A stretch of 64,000 nt of DNA. It comes from Bacillus sp. FJAT-27225. Lineage in GTDB: Bacteria; Bacillota; Bacilli; Bacillales; Cytobacillaceae. Every line of letters begins with the position of its first letter. Within the stretch, counting starts at the first letter, position 1. Made by a program: the position numbers and the translations under genes. Shown here one piece after another: positions 27,945 to 37,276 of the stretch. The notes under the pieces are model-generated. The model was not told the origin of the DNA. It did no database searches and worked only from the letters and a program-made list of their open reading frames with translations. The stretch lies in contig NZ_MAYU01000022.1 in NCBI RefSeq assembly GCF_001685025.1, positions 124,001 to 188,000 on the forward strand. Direction: 5' to 3'.

Positions 27945-29924
27945 CTATTGTACCTGGCGTTGTGGTTCTATTTTCATACCCTTCCCGGAATCTCCTTGGA
28001 AGAACTTTTGGTAAACATATACCAATACCATTAGCACAAAGCCGATAATCGATGTTGTCAATTCAGGTATAACGAGCATGATGCCTCCTGCTACCAAAAG
28101 GAGCCTCAGTAAAATGTTCAATGGTTTTACCCAATACCCAATCATTCCCGCGCCGACCCCTATCATCCCAATTGTTGAGCTAATCATGATCATAGCCGCT
28201 CCCGTCCACTCAGTATCAATGAGCAGCATTTGCGGCTGGAACACGAAAATATACGGGATGATAAATGCTGCAATGGCCAGGCGGGTTGATTCAATTCCTG
28301 TCTTCAGCGGGTCACTCTTCCCAATTCCCGATGCCGCAAATGCAGCCAGAGCTACCGGCGGGGTAATGTCAGCGAGAATGCCAAAATAGAATACAAACAT
28401 GTGCGCTGCCAAGAGCGGAAATCCAAGCTCAACCAAGACAGGCGCTGCAATCGTCGATGTAATAACATAGTTTGCCGTTGTCGGAACACCCATCCCTAGA
28501 ATCAGGCTGGCTACCATTGTCAACATTAATGTAAGGAACAAGTTCCCTCCAGCAAGGCCGATCAGCCCATTTGCAAACTTAAGGCCGATGCCGGTTAAAA
28601 CAATAACACCGACAATCATTCCAGCGGCAGCACAGGCAATCCCTACGCCAAGGGCGGCCCGGGCACCCGTTTCAAGTGCTTCAATTAACCCTTTGATTGT
28701 CAGCCTTTTTTCACCCGGCTGGATGAATCCAGTGACAATGGCAATAAACAGGCCATATAGCGCCGCGCGCATCGGGCTCATATTTGCACTCAGGAAGTAA
28801 ATAATGGCGATAATTGGCACAAGCAAATAAATCTTGGATAGAACGTATTTTACGGAAGGCAATTCTTCCTTTGTCAGTCCCCGCAGGCCAAGCCGCTTCG
28901 CTTCATAATGGGTCATGATCCAGATTCCGACAAAGTACAGAATCGCGGGGATTGCTGCCGCCTTCACAATTGTCCAATAAGGGATGCCTGTAAATTCAGC
29001 CATCAGGAAGGCCGCTGCCCCCATTACCGGCGGCATGATTTGTCCACCAGTAGATGAAGAGGCTTCAACACCACCAGCAAATTCCTTACGGTAACCAAGT
29101 CTTTTCATCAGCGGGATCGTATACACGCCTGATGTAACAACATTCGCAACCGAGCTTCCGCTAATTGTTCCCTGAAGTGCACTGGAAAAGATCGTTACTT
29201 TTGCAGGTCCTCCGCTCGCCCTTCCGGCAACGACAAGAGCAAGGTCATTGAAATAGTCCCCTACTCCTGTTTTATCAAGAACAGCCCCAAATAGGACAAA
29301 CAGAAAAATAAAAGTCGCGGATACTGCCAAAGGCGTCCCCAAAATTCCTTCGGTTGTAAAATACATATGCGAAAATAACCGTTCAAAGGAAATTCCGCCA
29401 TGCCTTAAGAAGGAAGGTAAATATGGACCGAACAAAGAATACAAAAGAAATACCGATACAATAATTGTAATTGGCAAGCCGACAACTCTCCGGCATCCTT
29501 CCAACACCAGGACAATTGCCAGTGCCCCGACGGTAAGGTCAAGAGGAGTCAGCATTCCGACTCGGCTGACAATATCATCGAAAAACAAAAGCCAATAAAG
29601 ACCGACAAAAATCCCGATTGCCGCAAGGACTATGTCATAAATAGGTATTTTAGATTCACCGATTTTCTTTTTCGTATAAGGATATAAAAGGAATATTAAG
29701 CCAAGGACAAACGCCAAGTGGATGGAGCGCTGAAGCTGGGAGTTAAGCCCTCCAATGTATGCAGTATAAATATGGAAGATTGAAAATGAAACTGCCATCA
29801 GCACGACAAGTTTATCCGTAATCCCTTGCAGCCTTCTTGTCCCTGATTCCGGGTCATATTCTGCCAACAGGTCCTGCAGGTCTTTTTCGGTTAGAGTATC
29901 TTGGTCCTGTACCCCTTTATTCAA
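27945..29924 (-). CDS. TRAP transporter fused permease (TAXI type)
   Basis: A protein of about 659 residues with many hydrophobic segments: an N-terminal four-helix DctQ-like part (about 40-150) fused to a 12-helix DctM-like part, plus a C-terminal membrane extension. Conserved DctM features include TISGSSVANVVTSG near 260-273 and the GMGVPTTANYV loop near 485-495. It drives ion-coupled uptake with the TAXI binding protein. The TTG start at 29924 is chosen for AGGAGG ten bases upstream; it overlaps the DUF1850 stop by eight bases. Confidence 0.9.
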   Translation of the reverse strand: MNKGVQDQDTLTEKDLQDLLAEYDPESGTRRLQGITDKLVVLMAVSFSIFHIYTAYIGGLNSQLQRSIHLAFVLGLIFLLYPYTKKKIGESKIPIYDIVLAAIGIFVGLYWLLFFDDIVSRVGMLTPLDLTVGALAIVLVLEGCRRVVGLPITIIVSVFLLYSLFGPYLPSFLRHGGISFERLFSHMYFTTEGILGTPLAVSATFIFLFVLFGAVLDKTGVGDYFNDLALVVAGRASGGPAKVTIFSSALQGTISGSSVANVVTSGVYTIPLMKRLGYRKEFAGGVEASSSTGGQIMPPVMGAAAFLMAEFTGIPYWTIVKAAAIPAILYFVGIWIMTHYEAKRLGLRGLTKEELPSVKYVLSKIYLLVPIIAIIYFLSANMSPMRAALYGLFIAIVTGFIQPGEKRLTIKGLIEALETGARAALGVGIACAAAGMIVGVIVLTGIGLKFANGLIGLAGGNLFLTLMLTMVASLILGMGVPTTANYVITSTIAAPVLVELGFPLLAAHMFVFYFGILADITPPVALAAFAASGIGKSDPLKTGIESTRLAIAAFIIPYIFVFQPQMLLIDTEWTGAAMIMISSTIGMIGVGAGMIGYWVKPLNILLRLLLVAGGIMLVIPELTTSIIGFVLMVLVYVYQKFFQGDSGKGMKIEPQRQVQ

Positions 29925-30423
29925 ATTGCACCAACCTCCTAAAAAATGACTGTACTCGGCTTTTGTTTGTAACAGAGAAGCGCAGCGAGGTTCCAGGTTC
30001 ACTCAAATCTTTCAAGGGAATCTCTTCTCCCTTAATTATCAACGTATGATTGGCAATAACCTGTCCGATAAACAGGTCCATGACAGGAATCTCCCGATTG
30101 ATATTCTCAATGATCACCTTTCCGTCTTCCATCCTCATCTTTTGTTCTCCCTCAATGTCAAAGGGTAATCCGGCACCGAACGATTCATAAATGGTTGAAT
30201 CGATTACTAGATTGCCATCTCCAATCCGGATGACTTCATCCACTTCGGTTCTTTCCACGGAGTGGGTAAACCTGATCGTAAACCGGTCACCAACTTCGAC
30301 AGGCATGGTCCACAAAATTTTGTTTGTTTTATTTGATGTGATGGTAAGCTCCGGTGTATGCTTCTCTGCTCCAAACCAGAAGAAGAGCGGTATAAACATG
30401 AGGAATGCGGCAACCTTCTTCAT
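29917..30423 (-). CDS. DUF1850 domain protein
   Basis: A 168-residue exported protein: N-terminal hydrophobic segment at residues 4-18, then a beta-rich domain containing RFTHSVERTEVDEVIRIGD near 50-68, the DUF1850 hallmark. Genes of this family sit between TAXI binding proteins and fused permeases, as here, and may form part of the transporter. Function unproven. Confidence 0.85.
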   Translation of the reverse strand: MKKVAAFLMFIPLFFWFGAEKHTPELTITSNKTNKILWTMPVEVGDRFTIRFTHSVERTEVDEVIRIGDGNLVIDSTIYESFGAGLPFDIEGEQKMRMEDGKVIIENINREIPVMDLFIGQVIANHTLIIKGEEIPLKDLSEPGTSLRFSVTNKSRVQSFFRRLVQFE

Positions 30424-30430
30424 AAAAGCC

Positions 30431-30457
30431 GCAAGGGAGCCTGAACAGCTCCCTTGC
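30431..30457 (-). terminator. Intercistronic hairpin after the binding-protein gene
   Basis: GCAAGGGAGC and GCTCCCTTGC form a 10-bp stem with a 7-nt loop but only a short T run on the minus strand. Such hairpins behind binding-protein genes usually give excess binding protein over permease. Confidence 0.75.
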
Positions 30458-30482
30458 GTGTTCCCCCCTAACTTAATGCCCC

Positions 30483-31454
30483 TTACTTGATGCCCTTCTC
30501 ATCGAAGTACTTCTTCGCACCAGGGTGCAAAGGAATTGTCAGCCCTTCAAGGGCAGCTTCCGCTTTGATTTCCTTTCCTTTCGCATGCTTGGCACCCAAT
30601 TTATCCAGGTTTTCATAAATTGCTTTCGTCATTTTATAAACAAAGTCTTCACTCAAATCGCTGCTGACTGTTAAAGCAGCCAAAACAGCAACGGTTTTTG
30701 CATCTTTGTCCTGGCCTTCGTAGGCACCTGCCGGAACAACTTCATCAATAAAGAATGGATAATCCGCTTTCAATTTGGAAATGACATCATCGCCAAGGCT
30801 GATTACACGGACCTTTTTTGATACAGCAATGTCCGAAACGGAAGCGTTTGGAACGCCTGACGTTACAAACATGGCGTCGATCAAACCATCTTTAAAGCTG
30901 TCCGCTGAATCCGCATACGACTTCAGCTCTTCATTAATATCGTCATAACTTAAGCCCGCAGCCTTAAGTATTTGTTTACTGTTTGCTTCATTTCCGCTCC
31001 CTGGTGCCCCAACGGAAACTTTCTTGCCTTTTAGGTCTTGAATGGTCTGAATATCACTATCAGCCGCCACAACAAGCTGGATAATTTCCGGATAAAGAGT
31101 AGAGATAGCACTTACACCTTTCAACTTGTCTTTAAAAACCTCTTTTCCGTTCACTGCGTAATCGGCGATATCATTCTGTGTGAAGGCTACCTGGACTTCC
31201 CCTTTTGATAAAAGCTGCATGTTTTCTACAGAAGCTCCAGTTACCTGGGCAGTTGCTGTAATACCAAGATCTTTGTCTTTTTCCAAAATCTCGGCTATCC
31301 CGCCACCAAGCGGAAAATAAACCCCGCCTGTTCCCCCTGTAGCAATTGTGACTGCCTTCGGATCTGCATCCCCTCCCCCTCCTGACGAGGTCGAAGAACA
31401 TCCTGCGATAATAAGGAAAAATACTGACAGTAATGCAAACAATCCTTTTTTCAT
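30483..31454 (-). CDS. TAXI-family TRAP solute-binding lipoprotein
   Basis: A 323-residue lipoprotein with a signal ending in the lipobox IAGC at about residue 19. The mature protein begins with a VTIATGGTGGVYFPLGGG stretch, the TAXI family signature. The domain is full length. Substrates of TAXI systems are often organic acids such as glutamate or oxoglutarate; nothing here decides. First gene of a three-gene operon. Confidence 0.92.
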   Translation of the reverse strand: MKKGLFALLSVFFLIIAGCSSTSSGGGGDADPKAVTIATGGTGGVYFPLGGGIAEILEKDKDLGITATAQVTGASVENMQLLSKGEVQVAFTQNDIADYAVNGKEVFKDKLKGVSAISTLYPEIIQLVVAADSDIQTIQDLKGKKVSVGAPGSGNEANSKQILKAAGLSYDDINEELKSYADSADSFKDGLIDAMFVTSGVPNASVSDIAVSKKVRVISLGDDVISKLKADYPFFIDEVVPAGAYEGQDKDAKTVAVLAALTVSSDLSEDFVYKMTKAIYENLDKLGAKHAKGKEIKAEAALEGLTIPLHPGAKKYFDEKGIK

Positions 31455-31727
31455 TTTTCCATCCCCCTTGTGACTATTCTAAATATTCCAATCATTAATA
31501 GTTTAACCGTGGTATAAGTTAGGTGTCAAACCAGATGTAGGGTTTATTTTGTAGATATAGCAATTTTTATTCATTTTAAGGAAAATATCCTCCCAGTCTC
31601 ATAAGAACCAAGATAATATCCACTCCTGCTTCTTTGGATTTATAGGTTAACATTCGAAAAATAAGTTGAATCCCTGTATAATAAAAACTTGTGAATCTAT
31701 AGTCCAAAAAAGAAGGAGGTATGATTG

Positions 31728-32108
31728 ATGGAATGGACATTGGCCGGATTATTTGTCATATCCGTATTAATCCTGATTTACTCTATTCTGAAATCAACCC
31801 GGGCAGCTAAGGCTCAACACAACGAAATCGATCAGATTCATATTTCTCTAATGGAAGAAATCAACGCTCTTCAAAATTCAATTCGAAACATAGAGCTTGA
31901 CCAGGAAGTGTTCATTAAGGCAGCTGGAATTCGACTGTCATCTGAGGAACTGCTCTTAATGCGGGAAGTTCTGGACTTGTACTATCGTAATTATTCAATT
32001 GATAGTATTGCAGAAATGAAAAAGGTCACTCCTAGTAAGATAGTAGAAATACTGGCTCCTTTTCAGAATGTGAATGATGAAGGGAGAAAAGTTGCTAATG
32101 AAGGTTAA
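31728..32108 (+). CDS. Membrane-anchored helical protein
   Basis: A 126-residue protein: one N-terminal membrane segment (about residues 3-21), a coiled-coil stretch (about 25-65), and a C-terminal segment with a helix-turn-helix-like pattern (NYSIDSIAEMKKVTPSKIVE near 88-107). AGGAGG precedes the ATG at 31728. It overlaps the next gene by 11 bases, so the two are likely to act together. Family not recognised. Confidence 0.7.
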   Translation: MEWTLAGLFVISVLILIYSILKSTRAAKAQHNEIDQIHISLMEEINALQNSIRNIELDQEVFIKAAGIRLSSEELLLMREVLDLYYRNYSIDSIAEMKKVTPSKIVEILAPFQNVNDEGRKVANEG

Positions 32109-32571
32109 TAAATTGAGCAGCTTTGCTGCGGGAATGTTAGTCACAACAGCAATTTGTACAGCTGTTTACTTCACTGCTGACACACCGAAGGCGGTTTCCA
32201 AAACAGAAAAAGTTGAACTTTCTGATGAAGAAATGAAGAGTAATCTTGAAACGAAGGGCTTTGTCGTGCAAACGCAAGAGGAATTCGACAAGGCTATAGA
32301 GAACGCAGAAGCTCCAGCACCAGAACAAACGAAGCCTGAAGAAAACACGGCAGATGCCAAACCTGTAACTAAGGTTTTCATAAATGTTTCGGATGGCATG
32401 ACCAGTATCAATGTAGGACGAGCTCTTGAACAAGCTGGTATAGTCAAGGATGCCTTTGCTTTTTCAAAGGATATTGAGAAAAAAGGGCTGATGAACAAGC
32501 TCCGTCCTGGTGTATATATGGTTGACAGCAACATGAGTTACGACCAGGTCGTATCAACCATATTCAAATAA
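32098..32571 (+). CDS. YceG/MltG N-domain-like protein without catalytic domain
   Basis: A 157-residue protein with a membrane anchor or signal (residues 8-24), an acidic Pro/Glu-rich linker (about 50-85), and a C-terminal module INVSDGMTSINVGRALEQ...LRPGVYMVDSNMSYDQVV that matches the LysM-like N-terminal module of the lytic transglycosylase MltG. The catalytic YceG domain is absent, so it should bind peptidoglycan without cutting it. Coupled to the preceding gene and followed by a terminator. Confidence 0.75.
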   Translation: MKVNKLSSFAAGMLVTTAICTAVYFTADTPKAVSKTEKVELSDEEMKSNLETKGFVVQTQEEFDKAIENAEAPAPEQTKPEENTADAKPVTKVFINVSDGMTSINVGRALEQAGIVKDAFAFSKDIEKKGLMNKLRPGVYMVDSNMSYDQVVSTIFK

Positions 32572-32580
32572 GCTTTAACA

Positions 32581-32612
32581 AATACTGCAGCGGCTGTCTG
32601 CAGTATTTTTTT
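32581..32612 (+). terminator. Rho-independent terminator
   Basis: A 10-bp perfect stem (AATACTGCAG / CTGCAGTATT) with a 7-nt loop, followed by T residues. Confidence 0.9.
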
Positions 32613-32728
32613 ATTATTACGAAGTACCTGACTAAAGTACCTATCCTATTTGAATAATCTTCAAAAATTAAACAACACTAAATGGAAGGATTATCTTTTT
32701 CACAGACAAGCCATTAAGGATGGGTACA

Positions 32729-33367
32729 ATGACAAAAAGAAAAATTAAGTTAATTCACATTTTACTGCTCTTATTTGTTATCGCGGTTTTTATATGGTCA
32801 ATGATCAAGCCAGTTGGAGGTTATGGCTTATTGGCTCTTGAGACTGGTCCTGCGGTTATTGGAGTATTAATTGCCATCTTTACTTACAAACGCTTTCGGC
32901 TTACTACCCTGTCCTATTTAATCATTGCAGTTTTGGCCATCCTTACGTTCATCGGCGGCCATTACACTTATTCAAGAGTTCCTCTTTTTAATTGGATCAA
33001 AGACGTATTTGATTTACATCGAAATCATTATGATCGCTTTGGCCATTTGTTAAAGGGTTTATTTTCAATCGTGATAAGGGAAATTTTATTGCGAAAAACT
33101 CCATTAATGAGAGGGCCTTGGTTAATTGCGATCATTCTAAGTATTTCCCTGGCAATCGGTGCCTTTTATGAAATAATCGAGTGGTTGGCTTCGCTAATTG
33201 GACATGGAGGAAAAGTATCCAGGAATTTTTTAGGTACACAGGGCAGCAAGTGGGATGCAGAATGGGATATGCTGTTGAACCTAATTGGTTCTGTCCTTGC
33301 ACTTCTATTCTTGTCCAAACTTCATAATAAACAGCTTAACAAGGTAAAAAGTAAAGATGAATCATAG
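32729..33367 (+). CDS. DUF2238 (YjdF-like) membrane protein
   Basis: A 212-residue protein with six hydrophobic segments. The segment DRFGHLLKGLFSIVIRE near 100-116 and the FYEIIEWL...GTQGSKWDAEWDM stretch near 150-185 are typical of DUF2238. The ATG at 32729 has AAGGATG upstream. Function unknown. Its end overlaps the convergent gene by six bases. Confidence 0.85.
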   Translation: MTKRKIKLIHILLLLFVIAVFIWSMIKPVGGYGLLALETGPAVIGVLIAIFTYKRFRLTTLSYLIIAVLAILTFIGGHYTYSRVPLFNWIKDVFDLHRNHYDRFGHLLKGLFSIVIREILLRKTPLMRGPWLIAIILSISLAIGAFYEIIEWLASLIGHGGKVSRNFLGTQGSKWDAEWDMLLNLIGSVLALLFLSKLHNKQLNKVKSKDES

Positions 33368-33814
33368 CTTTTCTGCTTTCAGGAGTCGTTTATACCTTTC
33401 TTTTCTTTCTTTTTCCAGCTTCATCCGTTCCATTTTCCCTAATCTTTTTAATCTATCCAAAGAAGTGTGGCCAGTGATTTCAAGGATATCTACTTCTACT
33501 TGAAAGAACCAATTATTCACATTACAATCGTCCGGATGCTCAATCTCCCCAATATCCTGTTCTGCATCCACTTGAATATATGTACCATCTTTCAGGAAAA
33601 ATTTGTAACTTAAGCCAATTGTATAGATTCCTAGCAGCTCACCGAGTTCATGATGTGTAATCTTTACAATTTTCCCAACCACTTCCCTATCGTCAGGGGA
33701 CACCATATTTTCTGCAAATTTAGGGTTATCTTTTTCAAGATAGAAAAAATCTTTATCTCCAACAATTATAGTTTGGTCCAGCTCGTACCAATTCGGTTCC
33801 CACATGATTTTCAT
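33362..33814 (-). CDS. Hypothetical acidic protein with basic C-terminal helix
   Basis: A 150-residue soluble protein, beta-rich in the first 110 residues and ending in a long Lys/Arg/Glu helix (about 118-150). GAGGTG stands five bases before the ATG. No family recognised; the central part (KFFLKDGTYIQVDAEQDIGEIEHP) looks like a small beta barrel. Confidence 0.65.
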   Translation of the reverse strand: MKIMWEPNWYELDQTIIVGDKDFFYLEKDNPKFAENMVSPDDREVVGKIVKITHHELGELLGIYTIGLSYKFFLKDGTYIQVDAEQDIGEIEHPDDCNVNNWFFQVEVDILEITGHTSLDRLKRLGKMERMKLEKERKERYKRLLKAEKL

Positions 33815-34005
33815 CTTTACACCTCAAGCGCATCATTTTTTTCTACTATCTAAAAAAGAATTCAACAAAAATAGTGTGATTCCTCCCTTGCCCTTCTTAT
33901 CCTTCACTGACGATTGACTTATGCCATTGCCCCTTTTTCTTTGTTTAAAATTTCGGAAAACAATATACTAACGATAAAGACATACGAAAAGGAAGGGTGA
34001 TGAAT

Positions 34006-34812
34006 GTGACAGCCGCTAAGGTTGCTTCTCTTTGGCGATATCCAGTTAAGTCCATGATGGGAGAAGAGTTGAATGCTTGCGAGGTTACGGAAAAGGGATT
34101 ATTAGGTGACAGAGCGTATGGTATCATCGACAATGAAACTGGCAAACTTGCAAATGCAAAAAATCCAAAAAAATGGCCAACCATGTTTCAGTACCGGGCA
34201 AAGTTTATTGACCCGCCCCAGAAGGATGCCGCAACTCCTCCAGTAAGAATTACACTTCCCGACGGCAGCTGGATTGATAGCACGGATGAGGAAAAAGATA
34301 AATGGCTATCAGAAAGTTTTAATCGGAATGTTCATTTGTCTACTCCATCAGCATTGGATGTCCAGTTTGAAGGATATATTCCAGAAGAAATTGAGGAACT
34401 GGACAACAAAGGCACGATCTTCACAAGAACTTCGCCTGAAAATACCTTCTTTGACATTGATTTCGTACACATCATTACCACTTCGACAATTAATTATGTG
34501 AGGAAACTCGCGCCAGAAAGCCGATTTGAACCTCGCCGCTTCAGGCCAAACATAATCATTGAAGTTCCGGATGTTGAAGGCTTTGTGGAAAATGATTGGG
34601 TAGGCAGGACCTTAACAATCGGCGATGTACAACTTAAAATTTCCCAAGAGACAAAGCGCTGTGTCATGACGACATTGGCACAGGGTGATCTTCCAAAGGA
34701 TTCTGATGTACTAAGGACGATTGCCAGAAATAACGCTGGGAGCTTCGGAGTTTATGCTTCAGTTGTAAAACCCGGCAGTATAAAAATTGGGGACACTATT
34801 GAATTTAAATAG
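34006..34812 (+). CDS. MOSC domain protein
   Basis: A 268-residue protein with the MOSC N-terminal beta barrel (LWRYPVKSMMGEEL near 9-22, GDRAYGIID near 38-46) and the MOSC core to the end. The conserved Cys of the MOSC domain is seen in ETKRCVMTTLAQG near 221. Such proteins bind molybdenum cofactor or sulfur and are linked to N-hydroxylated compound reduction. The GTG at 34006 has AAGGG eight bases upstream; the ATG six bases earlier would be too close. Confidence 0.88.
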   Translation: MTAAKVASLWRYPVKSMMGEELNACEVTEKGLLGDRAYGIIDNETGKLANAKNPKKWPTMFQYRAKFIDPPQKDAATPPVRITLPDGSWIDSTDEEKDKWLSESFNRNVHLSTPSALDVQFEGYIPEEIEELDNKGTIFTRTSPENTFFDIDFVHIITTSTINYVRKLAPESRFEPRRFRPNIIIEVPDVEGFVENDWVGRTLTIGDVQLKISQETKRCVMTTLAQGDLPKDSDVLRTIARNNAGSFGVYASVVKPGSIKIGDTIEFK

Positions 34813-34847
34813 TGCCAATCATACATCAGAAGTGGGTTTCTATGATG

Positions 34848-34872
34848 GACTGCTATTATTGCAGTCTTTTTT
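34848..34872 (+). terminator. Rho-independent terminator
   Basis: GACTGC pairs with GCAGTC around a 7-nt loop; six T residues follow. It ends the MOSC gene. Confidence 0.75.
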
Positions 34873-34981
34873 ATTTTGTCATGAAAAAAAGTCCTTTCTC
34901 CATTCTTCACCCCAAAAGAGCATGATTACACCCGTTCTCATCATATTCTATAAAAAGCGAATATGAAGGAGGGTCATAGTA

Positions 34982-36400
34982 GTGAAAAACGTGAAGGTTC
35001 GTTTACGTCCGATTATCAGTGGTATTAATCTGCCCACAGTTGTGAAAACAACTGTACTTCCAGGTGATTCTATCGAACGATTATTTATTGCAACCCAGAC
35101 GGGAGAAATCATTCACATAGGTAACGGAAGTGCCAAAACCTTTTTGGATATTCGCTCGCGAATTATAAAACTGGGTGCAGCCGGTGGCTATGATGAACGG
35201 GGATTGCTTGGGATGGCGTTTCATCCCCATTTTTATTCGAACGGATTGTTTTATCTTCATTATTCAGTAGCTGGAACACAAGGCCCGGGTGCCCTATCAG
35301 AATCCTATACTCCTAATCCGTGTGATCCAAGGTCTTTAAACCTTAAGTGGGAAAATAGAGAAGCTCGCTATGACCATATTGATACAGTTGAAGAATGGAG
35401 TTTACAATCAAATGGCCAGCCTCAAAGGCGAAGGACAATACTAAATGTAAGACGGCCTTTTTTTAATCATAACGGGGTAAATAGCTTGAGCTTTTCACCT
35501 GAAACAGGAAGGCTTGTTTTAACAACCGGAGATGGCGGTTCCGGCTATGATCCCTTTAATCTAGCCCAGGATGACATGGAAATCGCCGGAAAAATACTTG
35601 AAATAGATGTTAGTAAAAATACATTCATCCCTAATCCGCCAGTCGCCACACGTTTTCATGAACTTCCCGCTGCCACCCAGGAAACACTTACGGTTATTGT
35701 TAAAGGGGTTCGCAATATACCAGGCATTTCTTTTCAAAGGCTTTACAATCAAACTATTAAATATGTAGGAAATGTAGGCCAGGATTTCGCAGAGTCGATT
35801 TTTTCATTTATTCGCTATAAACCGCTACCGGTTACTCAGCTTGTGCAGGAGTATTTAATGAAAACTGCTCTAAATCAAGAAGGAGTTATCAACCTGGGAT
35901 GGCGAGGCTGGGAAGGTGCGTTCCCTACACCAGTTAGTCGGGGCTGCCAATCAAATCCATCTTTGGATGAAAAAACAATCGCTTTTTTCAATGATGCAGC
36001 GGCTGTCTTAACAAGGCGTCTGCCTCCTATAACAACCTATTTTCATAAAGATTCCCGGCCTGGTAAGTTTGGAGGAACTGCACTTACAGGAGTGCAAAGC
36101 TATATCGGAAATGCACTCCCAGATCTAACGGGGAGTGTTGTGTTTACTGACCTTGCCATGAGGCAAGCTTCCCAATCCCCGGCCAGAGGGGTTTTGGCTT
36201 ATACGAGGGCGAGAATGGATGGGAAGCTGAATGATTATGGCATCATTGAAACTGATTATAACTTTGGATCCCAATCAGCAAATTATGTTAGTTTGGGAGC
36301 CAACCAGGATCAATCCAGACTGTTTTTAGGAGTCCATGGCTCTACGAGAGTTACTGATTATAACCAGGGAACTGTCTTTGAGATTATTGCAGATTTTTAA
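34982..36400 (+). CDS. PQQ-dependent sugar dehydrogenase-like protein
   Basis: A 472-residue six-bladed beta-propeller of the glucose/sorbosone dehydrogenase family. The conserved blades show ERGLLGMAFHPHFYSNG near 76-92, NHNGVNSLSFSPETGRLVLTTGD near 160-182 and AQDDMEIAGKILEID. GTG start with GGAGGG eight bases upstream. There is no signal peptide, although relatives act outside the membrane, and no PQQ synthesis genes in the window. Cofactor use is therefore unproven. Confidence 0.82.
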   Translation: MKNVKVRLRPIISGINLPTVVKTTVLPGDSIERLFIATQTGEIIHIGNGSAKTFLDIRSRIIKLGAAGGYDERGLLGMAFHPHFYSNGLFYLHYSVAGTQGPGALSESYTPNPCDPRSLNLKWENREARYDHIDTVEEWSLQSNGQPQRRRTILNVRRPFFNHNGVNSLSFSPETGRLVLTTGDGGSGYDPFNLAQDDMEIAGKILEIDVSKNTFIPNPPVATRFHELPAATQETLTVIVKGVRNIPGISFQRLYNQTIKYVGNVGQDFAESIFSFIRYKPLPVTQLVQEYLMKTALNQEGVINLGWRGWEGAFPTPVSRGCQSNPSLDEKTIAFFNDAAAVLTRRLPPITTYFHKDSRPGKFGGTALTGVQSYIGNALPDLTGSVVFTDLAMRQASQSPARGVLAYTRARMDGKLNDYGIIETDYNFGSQSANYVSLGANQDQSRLFLGVHGSTRVTDYNQGTVFEIIADF

Positions 36401-36407
36401 AATTGAT

Positions 36408-36440
36408 AGACCTTCGTCATCAGCCGACGAGGGTCTTTGC
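36408..36440 (+). terminator. Rho-independent terminator
   Basis: An 11-bp stem (AGACCTTCGTC / GACGAGGGTCT, one wobble pair) with a 7-nt loop, then a T-rich tail. Confidence 0.8.
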
Positions 36441-36453
36441 TTTGAAAAAACAG

Positions 36454-36672
36454 TCATTTTTTCTTCTTATTAATCCCATGTCTTTTATCAGCAGCACTTA
36501 CTATAAATAAGGTAGCAATAAACCAAATAGGAACCCCCACAACCATCTGAGTCCATGGACCAATATTGAAGAAAAGAGATAATAAATATAACAATAATGA
36601 ACTTACCAGGATTAACGTTATCCCTATCGCAAATCCTATCCTTTCAGGAATTGCATTCAATTTATCCCGCAA
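36454..36672 (-). CDS. Small two-helix membrane protein
   Basis: A 72-residue protein with hydrophobic segments at about residues 13-33 and 40-60 and a Lys-rich tail (KKKK). The TTG at 36672 is chosen because GGGGAGG lies eight bases upstream; an in-frame ATG at 36705 lies before that site and would add 11 residues. Family not recognised. Confidence 0.65.
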   Translation of the reverse strand: MRDKLNAIPERIGFAIGITLILVSSLLLYLLSLFFNIGPWTQMVVGVPIWFIATLFIVSAADKRHGINKKKK

Positions 36673-36740
36673 CCTATCTTCCTCCCCATTCTTTAAAACT
36701 ATCATACCAGACTAATCAAATAGTTTTTGTAAAGACTTCA

Positions 36741-36789
36741 AAATAAAAAAAACAAAAGGTGCGTTAATCCTTTTTGGGTCAGCGCACCT
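36741..36789 (-). terminator. Terminator of the 36803-37051 gene
   Basis: On the minus strand AGGTGCG pairs with CGCACCT across a 19-nt loop and is followed by a long T-rich run. Confidence 0.75.
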
Positions 36790-36802
36790 AGAGTGATATC
36801 TT

Positions 36803-37051
36803 TTATTTAAGCTCCCACTGGTCTACATAAAAAGGAATAAAGGCGACATCTTTACGGCCATTAAGTTGATTATAGTCAATTACTTTGTAGCCTAAGCCTA
36901 TATAGACTTTCGTTCCCCCATCTTTATAAACATCTTTTAGCATGGAAAACTCCGGCGGCTTATCCGCCTTAGCGAGAAAGTAGTCCCTTCCTCCCATCAT
37001 TACGGCCGCCACTATTAAAAGCGAACCGAGTACCCCCCTATACCGTCTCAT
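36803..37051 (-). CDS. Small membrane-anchored hypothetical protein
   Basis: An 82-residue protein: basic N-terminus MRRYR, one hydrophobic segment (about 7-20) and an outside domain of about 55 residues ending KVYIGLGYKVIDYNQLNGR...FIPFYVDQWELK. GGTGGGAG lies upstream. Similar small proteins occur in Bacillus as unknowns. Confidence 0.7.
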   Translation of the reverse strand: MRRYRGVLGSLLIVAAVMMGGRDYFLAKADKPPEFSMLKDVYKDGGTKVYIGLGYKVIDYNQLNGRKDVAFIPFYVDQWELK

Positions 37052-37223
37052 CTACTCCCACCTCTACGCTCTAACCTTACCTTATTACTTTCTGGAAACC
37101 AGGGGAAAATCCTGCTCTAAAGTTTAAATACCATATGAGGTTAAACCGATATACTGATTTTATCCTAAGCAGCGACAACGGCTTAAATCAAATGACAGAC
37201 TTGTCAGGAAGGTGTGAAGTAAT

Positions 37224-37266
37224 AAAAAAAGGCTATATGTCCATGTGCTGGACATATAGCCTTTTT
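37224..37266 (-). terminator. Terminator of the nuclease gene
   Basis: A 17-bp perfect stem (containing GGCTATATGTCC) with a 7-nt loop, T-rich on both strands. Confidence 0.9.
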
Positions 37267-37276
37267 GGTAGTATTA

